From Ectocarpus siliculosus (Eukaryota > Sar > Phaeophyceae > Ectocarpales > Ectocarpaceae), in the NCBI GenBank assembly GCA_000310025.1, contig FN648414.1:85358-149234 (forward strand): 63,877 bases of DNA, in the 5' to 3' direction. The notes beneath the pieces were generated by a model. That model saw only the letters and a program-made list of their open reading frames with translations, searched no databases and was not told the DNA's origin. How positions within the stretch are numbered: position 1 is the stretch's first letter; every line of letters begins with the position of its first letter. Shown here one piece after another: positions 10,601 to 22,923 of the stretch. A program made the translations under genes and the position numbers.

Positions 10601-13600
10601 CCCAGGATCTATCGCCACCATCGAGATAAGAGTTGGATCGAGGCCCTCGATCAATGTGCGCGTGATAACAGTAGTGCAAGGTTGGTCAGACGCGCAATAG
10701 CAGCCGCTTCATCCTCTCTGGTAGCCGTGGCGATGCACTTCTTCGCTCTCTGGGACGTACGATCGGAGATGGCGAATGAAGCCCACGGTCTTGAGGTTCG
10801 CTTGAGGGCGCGACCGGCGATCTTGGGGTTGGCCCGTACAAGCTGGTCTACGAGGGGTTGCACAACTGCGGAGCTGGTACGCCCGCCCCCAGCACAGTTG
10901 ACGTGGGGGCCCCCTACCTTGGTGATCTTTGAAGTCGCTGTTGCTCTGAAGGCAGCCCGTTATGGACCAACTTGTGCAACTCTTGCACACGAGGCGATTT
11001 TGCCGACTGCCGGCACCACTTTCATTGTTCATGAAACGGTCTGCGGCGGCAAGCTCAGCTGCTACCGCGACCCTCGCGGCCTGGCGGCTAGGGAATGTTT
11101 GCCCAGCCGTAACGGGCACTACCGTGGTGGACAAGCCTGCCGCCGAAGCTCCTGCGCCGCCACTCGCTCCTTCCATGATTGCTTCAACGGCGTGTATGTG
11201 TGTGTGTGTGTTCCTTGCTCCTCTCGGGCACGAGGTCGCCGCCGCCGCCACACATCATTGCTGCGTCATCGGCGTCTCAACCATGCTAGATCGGTCTGGT
11301 GTTCTAAGCGTGCCCCATATATCTCGCATGCATGATGCTGCTGTACCTCACATCCTACATGGTAGTCTACACACATGCAGACGGGACTGCTGTGAGGGCT
11401 TTGCAACCCATTTGTTTGGTCAGAGCGGGAGGATTTGATGGCTGGTGTTGTTTGGCAGGGGCGGAAAATCCGTTCTGATTGATTGCTGCGCAGTTGCCAT
11501 GGTTGTTTTTGGTCGGGAAGATTCGTTGTTGAGCATGCCATGGTGAGAGGTGAACAGGATGCCTGCGGAGGAAATGGTTGATGAGAGGGTCTCATTTCCC
11601 GTCAGGTCAGGGCACATTTCCGAAATCAGGGCACAGTTATTGACAAAAGTAGTATACCCCGCGCGTTTTAGGACGCGGCAGGGTGAAAGCGGGCTTTGTC
11701 CAATCAGTTGGGCTCATTCCACGCTGTTGAATACCATGTACCCAGCTGAGTCCCTTTTCGACCAGGGTATGCCGTTTTGGGTCGTTTTCCCAAAAAACAA
11801 TCCTGTGTACCATCTGCTACTGTACATAATGTCTTTCTTGCATCATGCAGCATGATGTCTACTTCGAATTAGTAACTTACGTGCCGTATCAGGACGGCAG
11901 AAACCCACAGTAGTACTTGCCCCACAGCAGCTGCAAATATTTCTGCCAGAGCGTTGTGGGGTTCATATGACTCCATCCAGCACTTCTTGTGCTACGTTAG
12001 TGGAATGTGCGGAGAGCCTGTCCCTCTAGGCGCTCTGGCCAAAAGATTTTTGTTCCAAAAAAAAAAAAAGGAATAGAAAAGGACCGCGCCGGGGGATTCG
12101 ACTTCCGCAGTTGATCCGACAAACGGAAGTTGCCATACCACTGACCTAGAATACATAATAGCCCGGGGGTAGCCCCGGCCTCATCTGAAGCCCCCTTCCC
12201 TTTTTCTTCAGGGAGAGTGCGTATGAGTGTGCGTATGAGTGGGGTCGAGGATGATGTAGTTGGAGGCGGTGATGAAGATTATTGTTCAAGTCTGGATGGA
12301 AAAGAGAGTCCATCCATCGATGTGAAATGAAAGAAGGGAAGAAGCAAGAAGGAAAGAAACATCATTTATCTCTGTTCTTGACATAAAAACCCACTCGACG
12401 TTTCGCATGAGTACGAATAGAGCGGGCAAAAAGACAGGGGACCGTCGGCCGTGACCATGGTGTTGGTACAGCGTGTCCGCAGTCCACCGGCATGATGGCG
12501 GCCATTCATACGTGAAAAAAACAGCTGGTGCGGTGCAACAGAGGGCTGCATTGTGTGCCGTAAAGAAGCGAGCCGCCATGCTGTGGTGAATGAAATAGTG
12601 ATACGCGGTCGCATTGGACTGAAAAATCGTCGTGGTGTGCCGCAACGAGCATGCAAGTGTGGGGAAGGTTCGTGTGGCAGTTCGGTATGGCACCGAGGAG
12701 ATCTACGAATAAGTCATAGCAGAGAGAAGCACGTTTCTCAAAAACTGTTCCGTACGGACAGGGGGCATACTGCTGGCGGTGACGTCATGAGGAACGCAAC
12801 GGACCGGGTTGATTATTGCAGGGCGGGAGAAGAGCTGTGGGGGGTAAAAAGAGCGAGGTGCATGTGTGCCGTAAAGAAGCGTGCTGGCATGCATGTGCGC
12901 CGTGTCTTGAGGGAGACTACAGATTTCACCATTCATCCCTGACGACATAAATGCATGCCGGCCCTTCCTTGTGAAAATCGTGATACGCGGATGCATTGGA
13001 CTGAAAAACCGTCGTGGTGTGCGGCAACGAGCATGCAAAGTGTGGGGAAGGTTCGTGTGTCAGTTCGGTGTGGCACCGAGGAGATCTACGAATAAGTCAT
13101 AGCAAAGAGAGGCGCGTTCCTCAAAAACTGACAGAAGGTTTTCTGTAACTTGCGGGAGGGCTGGGCGGGGCAGGAGGAACACGTCTTCGAACTCACTCGA
13201 AAATCTGTCGTTTTAATCTCGAGAACATCGACGGGAATAAATCAAGTTGCTTTTGGAGAAGAAACCGGAGATCGCCAAATCTAAACCCAAGTGAAAAAAC
13301 CAGGATGCGGCGCGACTTGGGCCAAAAACCTGGGGCACAGAACCTGGGGGCAAAATCGAATATAGGTCTGAAAATTTCGGCAACACAGAAACTGAACCCC
13401 TGAAGGGGCTTCAGAACTATGAAGTAGGCTTGAAAAACACGAATACCCATGAACAACAACCTATGTATATTCAGGGCCTTTTTTTTTTCCGGCGTGTGTA
13501 GTTGGCAGTCTGCTGTGCTGGCCGCACGACACCGACCGCAACCCCCTCCGCTTTTTGTCGGGATCGAAAGGGAGACGCCCTACAGCAGTAGGGCACTTTG

Positions 13601-16600
13601 CCTCGTGGCATGATGATACTTTGTTGCTTGTTTGTCGCGCGTGGCGAGGGTGCGCACGAAAGGACACGTTAGCCTCTTAGTTGACTGCATGCATGACATC
13701 AATAGCCTGCACGGTCAACAAACCGAGCTGTGATGGGTCGAGTCATCGTAGATGCATCGTAGATGTCGGAGACGCTACTTTCTGCCTTTGCTATGTAGCG
13801 CTGCGCGATGTCCGCCGCGAGAGCGCGCGGCACTGCGCGAGGGCGGTCGCAACTCAGGGCTATCGGTAGATGCAGGTCTCGCCGCGAGGCGAGGTCTGTG
13901 GGCGGAGAACCCGATCTAGGGTCGCACAGATAGAAGCAATATGGAATACCCCTTCTCCCCCCATCCGCACATTGGGATACTTCTCACAATAGCGCCCTTC
14001 GTAGGCCCCCGACAGATAGATGGCCTTGGCCGCCATCTCGTCGTCCGAGGTGGTTACAAAACCTCCCTCCCCTGAGTTGATCACCTTGTCCGATTGAGTC
14101 GAAAACGCGGAAACCTGAGGAGGCGAGAGAAACATGCGGGGAGGGGGGGGGCAGATGGAAATTCCAATCCGACTAGGATTGGTTTCAGATACAGCGAAAA
14201 AAAACAAATTAAATGATTTCGCGGCACCGGTTTGTTGACCGCGATTTATTGACCACGGCCGATTTCTCTCGCGAAAGCTACGACCACGAAATCGCGGCGG
14301 TACCTTCGCGCGACATTACGCCTCGAGGGTCCTGTTGAAGGAATTTCAATCGAAGGTGCCAAACGCGAGCATTTTGCTTCCACCAGCATCCCTTTAACGT
14401 CTTCTTATATAGGGATGCCCCGCGAACCTCGGCAACACTGGTGTCGAGCATAGCGAGCACGCTAACAAAAGGTGGTTGGGCCAAGTCCGGACGCTATTCC
14501 GCCGCCCGGGGCTGACGAAACCATTTTTTTTCCGCGTGAAGCATTCTCTAGCCTGCTCACCGACGTCCACCAAACTCTTTAGAGTTAACGATGACCCAGT
14601 TGACATATATGTGCCAAGTTTCAAAGCCACCCGATCTACACGCCGCGTGTGACAGCATAATTCGCCTCCCAGCGGTCAGCCTCAGTGCCAGCAACAGCCA
14701 GACCTGATCAGACCGCAATTTCTCAACTCGTACTCAGTCCCTCGACACAGCTCTTACACATCGATGTGGAGCTAGAACTACAGTACACTGTGTTCGACGT
14801 CTTTGGTGCATCCCCCTGGTCGGATCACGACGTGCAAGCAACGGTTGTGCTACATAGGGGTGACGCAAAATGCAAGTCAGGACCATGTGGGTCCAACTAT
14901 CCCGTCACACGCCCCCTGCAGCCGCTGCCCAGCTCCGTGGTTCTCGCCCTTCTGCACAGCTCTTTCGCGAAACGCTCTAACTGGCCTTTCGGCATCATTT
15001 GGCTGTTGATTGGCAAAGTATGCAGCTCCCGAACACGAGTCGAAAGGGCTACGTGCGCACCCCGTTCACATTGGGGTCTTCACCCCTGTTGGCGACCAAA
15101 CAAATATGTTCCAATATCCATCATGAAAACACACAACATCGCTTTTCGTTGGTTTTGCACCTGCATACTGTAGCTCTTTCGCGAAACGCTGCAACTACCC
15201 TTGCCCCTGCACCCCCATTTCGCTGCCAGCTGGGAAAGTAAGCAGCTCCGGAAAACGAGCATCGAAAGGCCGACCTGTGCATGCCCGCATCTTTGGCTAT
15301 CGACGACTGTGGCGGTCAAAACCTGTGTATCAAATGTGCGTGCCAGCAGCCCTCTATTCACCTCTTCTTTTTTGCAATTTGTTTGGCTTCAACCCCTTCG
15401 GAGAGGCATTGGCATGCCATGCCCATCGCGTCACCCTCCCACAAGCAATCATCTTGTGATACACCAGTGATCCCTGCACCTAATTCGTACGAAGAGTGTC
15501 GGCCGTGCTTTATACAGCTCTAGCGTACCTGTGTGTGTCACACTCCTCTCTTTTGTTGAGTGTCGGGGGTCTCCAACTGACTGTACTCTGTTCTCAAGTA
15601 ATTGTATTCATAGCACACCGAAGCTTTTTTTTGTTGTCTCTCTCTCCGTCGATGAACCCTTCAATCATTTAAAATTTAAATCCATGGCACATGGCACATG
15701 GCACATGGCACATGGCACATGGCACAAAGCCCCCCTGTTCTCCACGTGACCGCAGTGGTTGGTGCTGATGCATGCACTGGACTGCCGGTGGTCTTCCTTT
15801 GTATTTTGCGATATCCAACAGGACGGCCAGGACGACCCGGGCGCACAGCAGCAGAGTCGTAACTTTAGATAATGTTGTAGTCCTTCTGCTCCATCGACTG
15901 GAATAAATAGATCGCTTGGCTCTATCTACTTGTTTTTATCGATAGACTACTGCTGCTGTATACGATGCACGTCTTTGCACAGCACACATTTTGTGTCAAA
16001 GGAACATATTGTGCGTCTCTAGCCAGCCTCCATAGAATGGGCAGGGAAACGAGACGCTCACTAGATCGACTACAGCAGCAGCAGCAGTGTGTACAGTGTC
16101 GTGCTACACTAAAGACTAGTACTACATACACTGTAAAGCGAAAAGGGTCGACGCTCCAAACAACAAGCCAAGTGGGTGCAAATGGGTGTGTGTGTGTGCA
16201 AAGGGTTGGTTGAGAAGCACGACGATGACAATGACCACTTTCTAGAAGTCTCGGCAATTCCGCAAGCACGTCGGCAAAAGCCTCGGCAAGAAAGCCGCAT
16301 GCACGCAAGCTCAAAGGAAAGCGGACCTCGGATTGGAGGCAGCCCTGCATGAGCAGGGCAATTAATGAGTGTACAGTGTACAGCAAGAGGGATATACGTA
16401 CGAGGCTTCTTGGCGCCTTACGCCGCCACGCTGAGAGAAGCGTTCCGCAAGACGCTTGTATCGGCGTTAGTTTTCGCATGGTCTGCTTGTGATTAGCGCT
16501 TACTACGTCGTCTGTTGCGGCACCGAAGGGGTGCGTCCACATGGGGTCCACGAACTGGACACGCGCACACTTCTTGGTGTGTAAGGGGTTGTGGTGGGCA

Positions 16601-18127
16601 GGTGAGCGTTGATGCAAAAAAGCCTGGAGAACTAAACGGTCGGATGGGCTCACCGAAATGAAAAGGGGCCTCAAGCCGGAAAACACCCATTTCGTGCCAC
16701 ATGAAAGACCACATGCAATTCAGGTACACAACAGCCAGTATGATTCCTACTTAATGCATGATGCCCTGCTACCTGACGATGGATTGGTGAAAAAGCAACC
16801 ACTTTTTTTACTACTCCTCACGGCGGTGATTAAAACAGAATAACGCTTCAGGAAGAGTAAAAATCACAGCCGCCAGTCAGTCCGAAAGTTTTGTGATCAC
16901 TGAAAAGCGAGCATGGAGTCTACCAACTTGCCCTCTTGTGCGCTTCACGCCGTGGAGGCTTGTTTGCTATGGGTGGTTGTTGGTGGGCACGCGAGCGTTG
17001 GCGTTAGGCAAGTAGGTCGGGGATCGGGTGTAGTTTGCTCTCCATGGTTCCGTGTGTGTGATACAAAGGTGGAAAGCAATGAAGTGAATAAATACACTCC
17101 ACACACTGAATTGCATGGCACGGAGTATTGTACCGCTGCACTGCTAGGTTCATGACCGCCTGGCACAAGGATGAAGAGGAGGATAGCCGACGACGGGCAT
17201 TACAACGAGACAAGAAGACCAGCAACAGTACAGACATGGCAACAACAAAGAAGGCGAGACGCGGGCAGCAAACGGACAAGACGGCGAGGGAGAAAGCGAG
17301 CGAGAAGAGGCAGACCAAGTGAAGCGATATAGGCCGAACGCCTTCGCCGAACACCTTCGTTTATCCCCCCGCCCCCCCCATGATTGCACCACTACCATCG
17401 CAACAACACCCCACGAGCGATGACATGCCTTTGCTGTTGCTGGTTGCACTGATTGTGCTTGTTCGCTAGTGTTTGTGTGTGTGTCTTTTTATTTTGGTGT
17501 GTCTTTCTATTTTCTATTTTTCTTCCTCCTTTTCTCTTTTTTTTTTTTGTCATTTTCTTTCTTTCCCGGATGGCTTTCTCTCTTCTCTCTTCTCTTTCTC
17601 TGTGGTGTACCAAGATTGAACCAGGGGATGTACCCCTCTCTCTCTCTGGCCCGTGATGTTGACTTTCTGCTTCATTTCTACCCCACATTGCATGTAGAGG
17701 AGGGGAGCGGAGGGCTCCAGACTATCTGTCGTCGATTTCAATTGGCTTGCGGACCCTTCGGGTCCCATATAGTTGAATATATGTACACCTTTTCTAGGGT
17801 AAGTTATCCTGTGACCACGGAAGTCGACGTCAAGTGCTCGATCAGTACGGATAGGTGAAGGTACTGGGTAGAGAGACCGGAAGCCTTTTTAATGTGAAGA
17901 CAACAACAACCGCTCTAGTCCAATGTGAATAGCACGACGCACCAGCTCTGTTGGTAGGCAGGCGAGCGTTGTCGGCCTTGATATCATTTCATCTCATCAG
18001 GAAGGATTCTCACGACTTATCTTGCAAAGAGCACCCACTGCGTGTTGCTGGAAAGACCACATGTGCATCAAGGCTACACACCACGCCATTTGTCGAGTAT
18101 CGACGCAGTGCGCGAGAGAGTGAGAGT

Positions 18128-18168
<41 letters not shown>

Positions 18169-21100
18169 GAGAGGAGATAGCGACATCGCCAGACCTTCGC
18201 AAACAACAAGATAGGAGAAGATGTATCGACGCAGTACGTGCTTGTTGCTGGAAAGGCCACAGAGAGATCGACTCGTGTGTGTGCGCGCGGGGCACGAGAG
18301 GGGAAGAGCATAGAAAGCTGCGACAATGAGAGAGTCGCTCGGAGAAGCAAATGCCCTCTAAATCCAAGTGAAGTGGATGGGAAAAATGCCGGCCTGTGAG
18401 AGCCCGAAAAATGGGAATGCCGGCCTGTGACCCGTCCACGCGGAAATTCAATGGCACGTTCTTGGATGAAACGTAATTGACAAGAGTTACGATGGCGCTT
18501 AGATCGATCTATGACGGGCACACCTTGGCGTGGTACCCCAGCTGCCGGCCGCGCCACGTCACCCCGGCCGCGTGAGCGCAGTCCTCGACCAACATCAGGC
18601 GGTGTCTCTCGCAGATCTCCGACACCCGGTCCATGTCACACACCTGGGATTGGGTCAGATGTAAAGCGGCCAGCGAGTGCAAACCGAACACCACGGCGGT
18701 ACAAGAGATGCGGTCGGGAGTTCTGCAAGGGGTGCGGTCGGGGGGTCAGAGGTGGACGAGAAGGTTTCCGCCAATCGCGCCGACGGTAAGTCTCAGCGAG
18801 CGTTTCCGCGAACGCGAAAAAAAAGGATCGCAACAAATTTCGTGTTTGTGCACGGCAGTGGATGCGCACAGAACTATGGCCGAAAGAGCCCCCAACATCA
18901 CGCACCTTCCCGCGCATGTGCGAAAGGAGGAGAACTTTGGCGTGCCCCCCACTGGCCTTCTTTTCCAGATCATCAAGGTCCATCGTCCAGCTGGGAGATC
19001 AGAGAGGACACGAAACAAATGTGAGAATCTGTCCCTGTTTTTGATATTTTCCAAGTCTTCATTTTTATTTGGTGGTGGTGTTGGTGGCGCTGCAGGTGTC
19101 TACATGTCGGGCACACTTCCCGAGCCTCTTTTCGTCAGCCGCCGATCGCGCGGAGGATACTTAATAAAACTTGCACCGCTTTTGAGAGTAAGCAGTCAGG
19201 CACCCCTCCGCCAGCGCTATGGCTGTGAGAATGCCTCATTCGGCGAGCGGCAGGGGTGAACGAATTTCGTGCTTAGGCCATACAATCAAACACGCCACTT
19301 TGGGGATTCAAGAGCTGGAGCCTCTCGGAAAAGTAGAGGCCCGCAATAGTTGATGGCTCGGGTTTCGCGAGAAACAGACGCTTATTTTTTTTCAGAAACG
19401 CACCTCGGCGGTGGAACCTACACGCGTAATGTATAGCCCGTTCTCGACGGTGGCGAGCGAATAAGAATTTGAGCCCCGACCTAAGCTTGACGTTACTTGC
19501 TTGACCACAAAAATATGACACCCTAGCGGAGAGCGCCACAACTGAAAGGTACGGATTGGCGGGTCATTCGCTGCAATGGGAGTAAGGCGCATGCCCGGTA
19601 AGGTAGAAGGTCTTCAGTGATGGTTTCTTTGCCGCTGCTGGGCTGCAGCATGGTAGACACGTGGAGGACGGCGATATACCAGAAGGCCCCCAACAATCAA
19701 GCCACCCAGCAATTCTCCTGCACAGCATATCAATACGCACTTGTCACCGCACTCCACCAGACAGGGCTTCGCTCCTAGTCTCAAAATAGTGGAGGGGACA
19801 GCGGTGAACGTGAAGGCGTTCGTCAGCACCTGAATCGTGTCACGAGAAATACGGGGGCGTAGGGTTTCGGGACGGGTAAGACCTCCTCGCCGGTATATGC
19901 GGGTCTACAATGCCTTGACACAGCCAGGCGGTGACTGCGTCTGCTATTGCATTCATGTGTGTGTTTTCGACTACGTTGTCGAGTAAGATAGGAAAACTCG
20001 GTTCGTCATGCGTCCACTGTGGTCTTGTTTGCATGCCATTGGCCCCCCAGATTGTATGCCCGTACCTCGTCGCCGGCCTTGACTCCAACGCACATGAGAC
20101 CGATGAGTATCGCTGACGAACAAGAGTTGACCCCCACGGCATATCGCGCTCCCATTGCCTGCGCGAAGTCGGCCTCAGCTAGCGCTACCTGGGGATCAAG
20201 TATGCAAACACCCCGGCGGGAAAGGAATTGGAACTAACTGCTGTACAATGCCCTCACGTATATGTTTTTGTCAAACTTGCCGAAGAGCTCCAATCCGGGG
20301 TCACGCTTGCGGAAGAAAAAGACGGTTGGCATGCACGATGCCCTTTGCATGACATAGTACTGTAGGAGTTCAGCCACCGGACCACTCAGTTGACCAAGAC
20401 ACAACATCGCCACCCCATTGCCGAACGAGATCGCAACGGAACTCGAAAACAACAAACACCCATGGTACGGACTTCCGTAGGTGACATGAGAGATTGCATC
20501 CCCTGGTGCCGATTTGCAAAAGCTCGAATATACTCCACCACGAAGAGGATTGATTCTGAAGCCCTCAAAGGGCGTTAAGTGTGTTTGCGTAAATTCTCAA
20601 ATCTATATTCGATTTTGACCCCAGATTCTCGGCCCCAGGGTTTTGACCCCAGTCGTGCCGCGTCCGGACTTTTCATTTCGTTTTACATTTGGCGATCTCC
20701 GGTCAGGTTCTCGGCCCCACGTTTTGACATTTTGGACCCAAGTCGCGCATCCGGCTTTTTTCGTTTGGTCTTAGAGTTGGCGATCTCCGGTTTCTTGTCT
20801 GAAAGCAAGTTATTTTTCATCCGTCGTTGATCTCGAGGTGGAGTAGGTATCTGAGTCGGATGAGTAATATTAGGGTTGCAGTCTCCTGCTTTTGCATCAG
20901 AAATGGGTTCTGGACTGGTGATAACGGCGCGGAAATAACATACGCCCGCAGTCTTGTTAGACTTCTTCATCTGACCATCGCAAGAAGCACCTATCGGCAC
21001 TCTGCGTTTTATCCACGTTTGATTGCTGCGGTTCTAGTACAGTATCTGTCGGATACATAGCCATGTTCACATGGCGGGGGAAGAACGACGCCAAGACGCT

Positions 21101-22712
21101 TGACGCACGCGACATCCATGGCTTGTGCGCAAACACCGCAAAACATTACGTACATACACATCCAGTAGGACAGAATTCGCAGGGCTGCAATATCTACGAA
21201 TGACCGAACGAACTCAGAGTTTTTTTTTTTGTTCATCTTAATGTCAGCGCTCACAGCTCACAGTATTTCTGCCGGGTAGGAGCTCCAATCCGTGGTCACA
21301 CAGAAAGGTTCCAAGGGTGTGTTTACTAAAGCATACTCATACTCACGTGTACTCAACAGTTTGAAAAGGTATTTCAAAAATGTATGAGGTTTGCTACGTC
21401 CTCAATGCGTGACCCACGTAAACCCATACTTAACCCAGCCCAAGACATCCATGGATATGATGCCTCGGCTGCACTGCTGCACAACAACGTCAGAAACACA
21501 GTGGGAGTAAAAAATGTTCTCACGTGCCCCCCTACCCACCAAAACAACGGTATTTTGTTACACACACATGAGGACACAGGGTATTTCCTTTCGTGAGATG
21601 TAACGAGGAGAGAGGTAGAAAGAGTGGCCAGCAGAGGGTAGAGGAAGGAGAGTCGAAGACTCTCCGCCTCCACTCTCGGCTGGTGGTCAAGGACGATGGA
21701 AATGTTTCTCTGTAAATAGAAATCTATGGCGATGTAGACTTGAAGTAGGAAATAATAGTGCTTCTTCCGCAGGGCATGACCGCCACCACCATCGTGCATC
21801 TTGGGACTCCCTTCAATACGCGCGTCGCGGCAGCCACCGAAACCTATGTACTGCTCTGCGGATAAGAGTGATTCACGAGCCATGGACACCCTTCCGACCC
21901 GTAGAATATTACAGAAAAATTCTTGAGCCGATTTGGAGAACTACTGCAAGTAGCCTATTGTATCGAGAGCAAGGGGCAGACTCAGCAGACAGATTATTGG
22001 TCATGAAAGGGTGGTAGTTACTTGGGACGGGATCCAGGTGTCTAGTTCTAATCCTCAGCTTCAGCTTGTCTTTCTGCCTCCGCACGCTTGTCGCGTATAG
22101 TCCATATGGTGACTGCGCATGAGGCGGGCAAGCGTGATCCGCGTGATGCCATGTCGTCAAATAATTCTCATACAAAAAATCTGGCTCCGGGGCGGGTGCT
22201 ACAAGTAAGTACCGACGGTGACATAAGATGCAAACCGTCTTGACCGAAGTTCAAAGCTCGACAACTCCGAAGCACAAAGAGTGGCGGTGCCGAAAATGGC
22301 GGCATTGCAACCGTTTCGTCGAGATCTCTCGTTGTCATGGAGGTGGAACAATCGATATGTTCCGTGACCTGCACAACAAAGTGTAGTCTTCTGAGCAACA
22401 CCCAATTTTCCGTACCTGTGAGAGCTCCGCGGCCTCAGTGCTATACCGAAAAAGTCTTCCGCTGCGAAGCACCTCCATGGCAGTCTGAAGACCCTCCTCC
22501 GGAATATCCAAGGGTCTGGTGAAGTCCTTCTTAAAAGCGGTGGGCATGGGAAAGTCATCATGATCCGAAAATCGATCCACGCCGCGATCTATTCCGACAG
22601 GCCTGTTGTGGTTGCTTGTTGAAAGCTCAAATGCGCCGCCAAACCCGAAGCCGAGCAACAGCGCAAAGCTAGTGGCGGACAGGAAATGCCGTGGCCACCA
22701 TGAGGGGGCCAT
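7631..22712 (-). CDS. DegT/DnrJ/EryC1/StrS-family PLP aminotransferase, complete, nine exons
   Basis: The family transfers an amino group to keto- or dehydro-sugars and related cyclitols using pyridoxal phosphate. Exons on the minus strand: 22712-22416, 20188-20066, 19829-19741, 18990-18906, 18643-18524, 14114-13988, 9398-9238, 8571-8437 and 7963-7631. They join in frame to 489 aa (1470 nt with stop). Landmarks: NSCSSA in the substrate and cofactor loop, NAFTFTAVPS, VEDCAHAAG (aspartate facing the PLP ring nitrogen), and the Schiff-base site STQSDKVINSGEGGF with its lysine. The C-terminal part has NARWHVNWRGFG and AYDLKLPPYF, as in aminosugar or scyllo-inosose transaminases. The first about 50 residues form an extra N-terminal segment with a hydrophobic stretch (SATSFALLLGFGFGGAF), suggesting a signal or membrane anchor. 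GGAF loosely resembles the ASAF-type plastid cleavage motif of stramenopiles, a weak inference. The substrate cannot be told from sequence. Start is the ATG at 22712. Introns 5 and 6 are 4.4 and 4.6 kb. Confidence 0.93.
10246..11251 (-). mobile_element. Mutator-like transposase N-terminal fragment, duplicated as an inverted repeat (dead)
   Basis: Arms 10246-10567 and 11009-10688 are each 322 bp, inverted, and differ at about 12 positions, with no length change, around a 120-bp loop. Read in coding sense, the arms give a Cys-containing region (LVCK(R/S)CTSWSITGCLQS), then after a one-base frame break KITKV, then LVRANPKIAGRALKR, ISDRTSQRAKKRI and EDEAAAIARLPTLFKRIEHD. That order resembles the N-terminal DNA-binding and pre-catalytic region of MuDR/MULE transposases, though I could not search it. 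The minus copy extends upstream to 11251 with an in-frame leader (VPVTAGQTFPSRQAARVAVA). No catalytic DDE region is present. Both arms carry the same extra A in TTCAAAGATCACC, so the copy was already broken when duplicated, or the arms were homogenised. Confidence 0.65.
12095..12160 (-). other. tRNA-like segment, probably a pseudogene or SINE head
   Basis: On the minus strand a box-A-like TAGGTCAGTGG is followed about 40 nt later by a box-B-like AAGTCGAATCC, then a T-run. The anticodon arm pairs poorly and I cannot fold a proper acceptor stem, so this is not called as a functional tRNA. Confidence 0.25.
12598..13133 (+). repeat. Two direct copies of a 155-bp segment
   Basis: 12598-12752 and 12980-13133 share GTGATACGCGG, GCATTGGACTGAAAAA, CGTCGTGGTGTG, GTGTGGGGAAGGTTCGTGTG and CACCGAGGAGATCTACGAAT in the same order with about 90 percent identity. 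The second copy runs into the R1-type repeat at 13047-13380. Confidence 0.7.
13047..13380 (-). repeat. R1 dispersed repeat, copy 1
   Basis: This is the reverse complement of the 23596-23880 copy. Shared blocks are TCGGTGTGGCACCGAGGAGA at one end, TTCTCAAAAAC, GGAGATCGCCAA, CAAAATCGA and ATTTTCGG-like ends. It is non-coding and intronic. Confidence 0.55.
14115..18523 (-). other. Aminotransferase intron 5
   Basis: This 4.4-kb intron has no supported coding. It holds a diverged direct repeat (AGCTCTTTCGCGAAACGCT at about 14959 and 15172, about 140 bp each), a heptamer array at 15684 and AG and G runs near 18130-18170. Exon phases on both sides are compatible (phase 0 at GCCAAG|GTGTGC, acceptor CCTCAG|GTTTCC). 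Confidence 0.6.
15684..15725 (+). repeat. (ATGGCAC)6 minisatellite
   Basis: Six perfect consecutive copies of the heptamer ATGGCAC. Confidence 0.95.
20582..20830 (+). repeat. R1 dispersed repeat, copy 2
   Basis: Shares AAATTCTCAAA, TCGATTTTGACCCCAG, TTGGCGATCTCCGGT and CTCGGCCCCA blocks with the copies at 13.2 kb (inverted) and 23.6 kb. Within this copy a roughly 110-bp segment is itself repeated (GGCGATCTCCGGT at about 20690 and 20779). It lies in aminotransferase intron 1. Confidence 0.6.
21218..21306 (-). repeat. 5'-truncated SINE copy
   Basis: On the minus strand the order is TTCTGTGTGACCACGG, CTGTGAGCGCTGA, GAAC and an A-run. The same body and tail occur in the tRNA-headed element at 41739-42054. 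No box B is visible upstream, so the copy is truncated at its 5' end. Confidence 0.55.
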
Positions 22713-22923
22713 CTGAGCTTATGTGTCAGCCTGGCAGACCGCACAGCACAAGCAGCGCACGTCGAATGTGCGGATGTGCGGTGGCTCTGGTGCTGTGAGA
22801 CAGATCCCCGCGGATAGCATACAGACCGCGCGGAGGGCGGGGGCTATATAGTGCTGATACTCGTCGTCGGCCCCCCCCAAAAAACCGAGTTCAGCGCCGC
22901 AGTGCGAGATACCATACCGAAGC
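22713..22923. promoter_or_regulatory. Shared bidirectional promoter between aminotransferase and NDUFAF6-like gene
   Basis: The two start codons are 211 bp apart and diverge. The spacer contains the palindromic TATA-like CTATATAG at 22844-22851, 73 bp from the plus-strand ATG and 132 bp from the minus-strand ATG, next to a GC-rich stretch (GCGCGGAGGGCGGGGG). Which gene the box serves cannot be decided from sequence. Confidence 0.5.

Larger units (their letters stand above)
9399..13987 (-). other. Aminotransferase intron 6, loaded with repeats
   Basis: This 4.6-kb intron contains the inverted Mutator-like remnant (10246-11251), a tRNA-like segment near 12.1 kb, two direct copies of a 155-bp segment (12598 and 12980) and a member of the R1 repeat family. 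No host exon is needed within it because flanking exons match in phase (T|CC, giving Ser) and family alignment. Confidence 0.7.
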
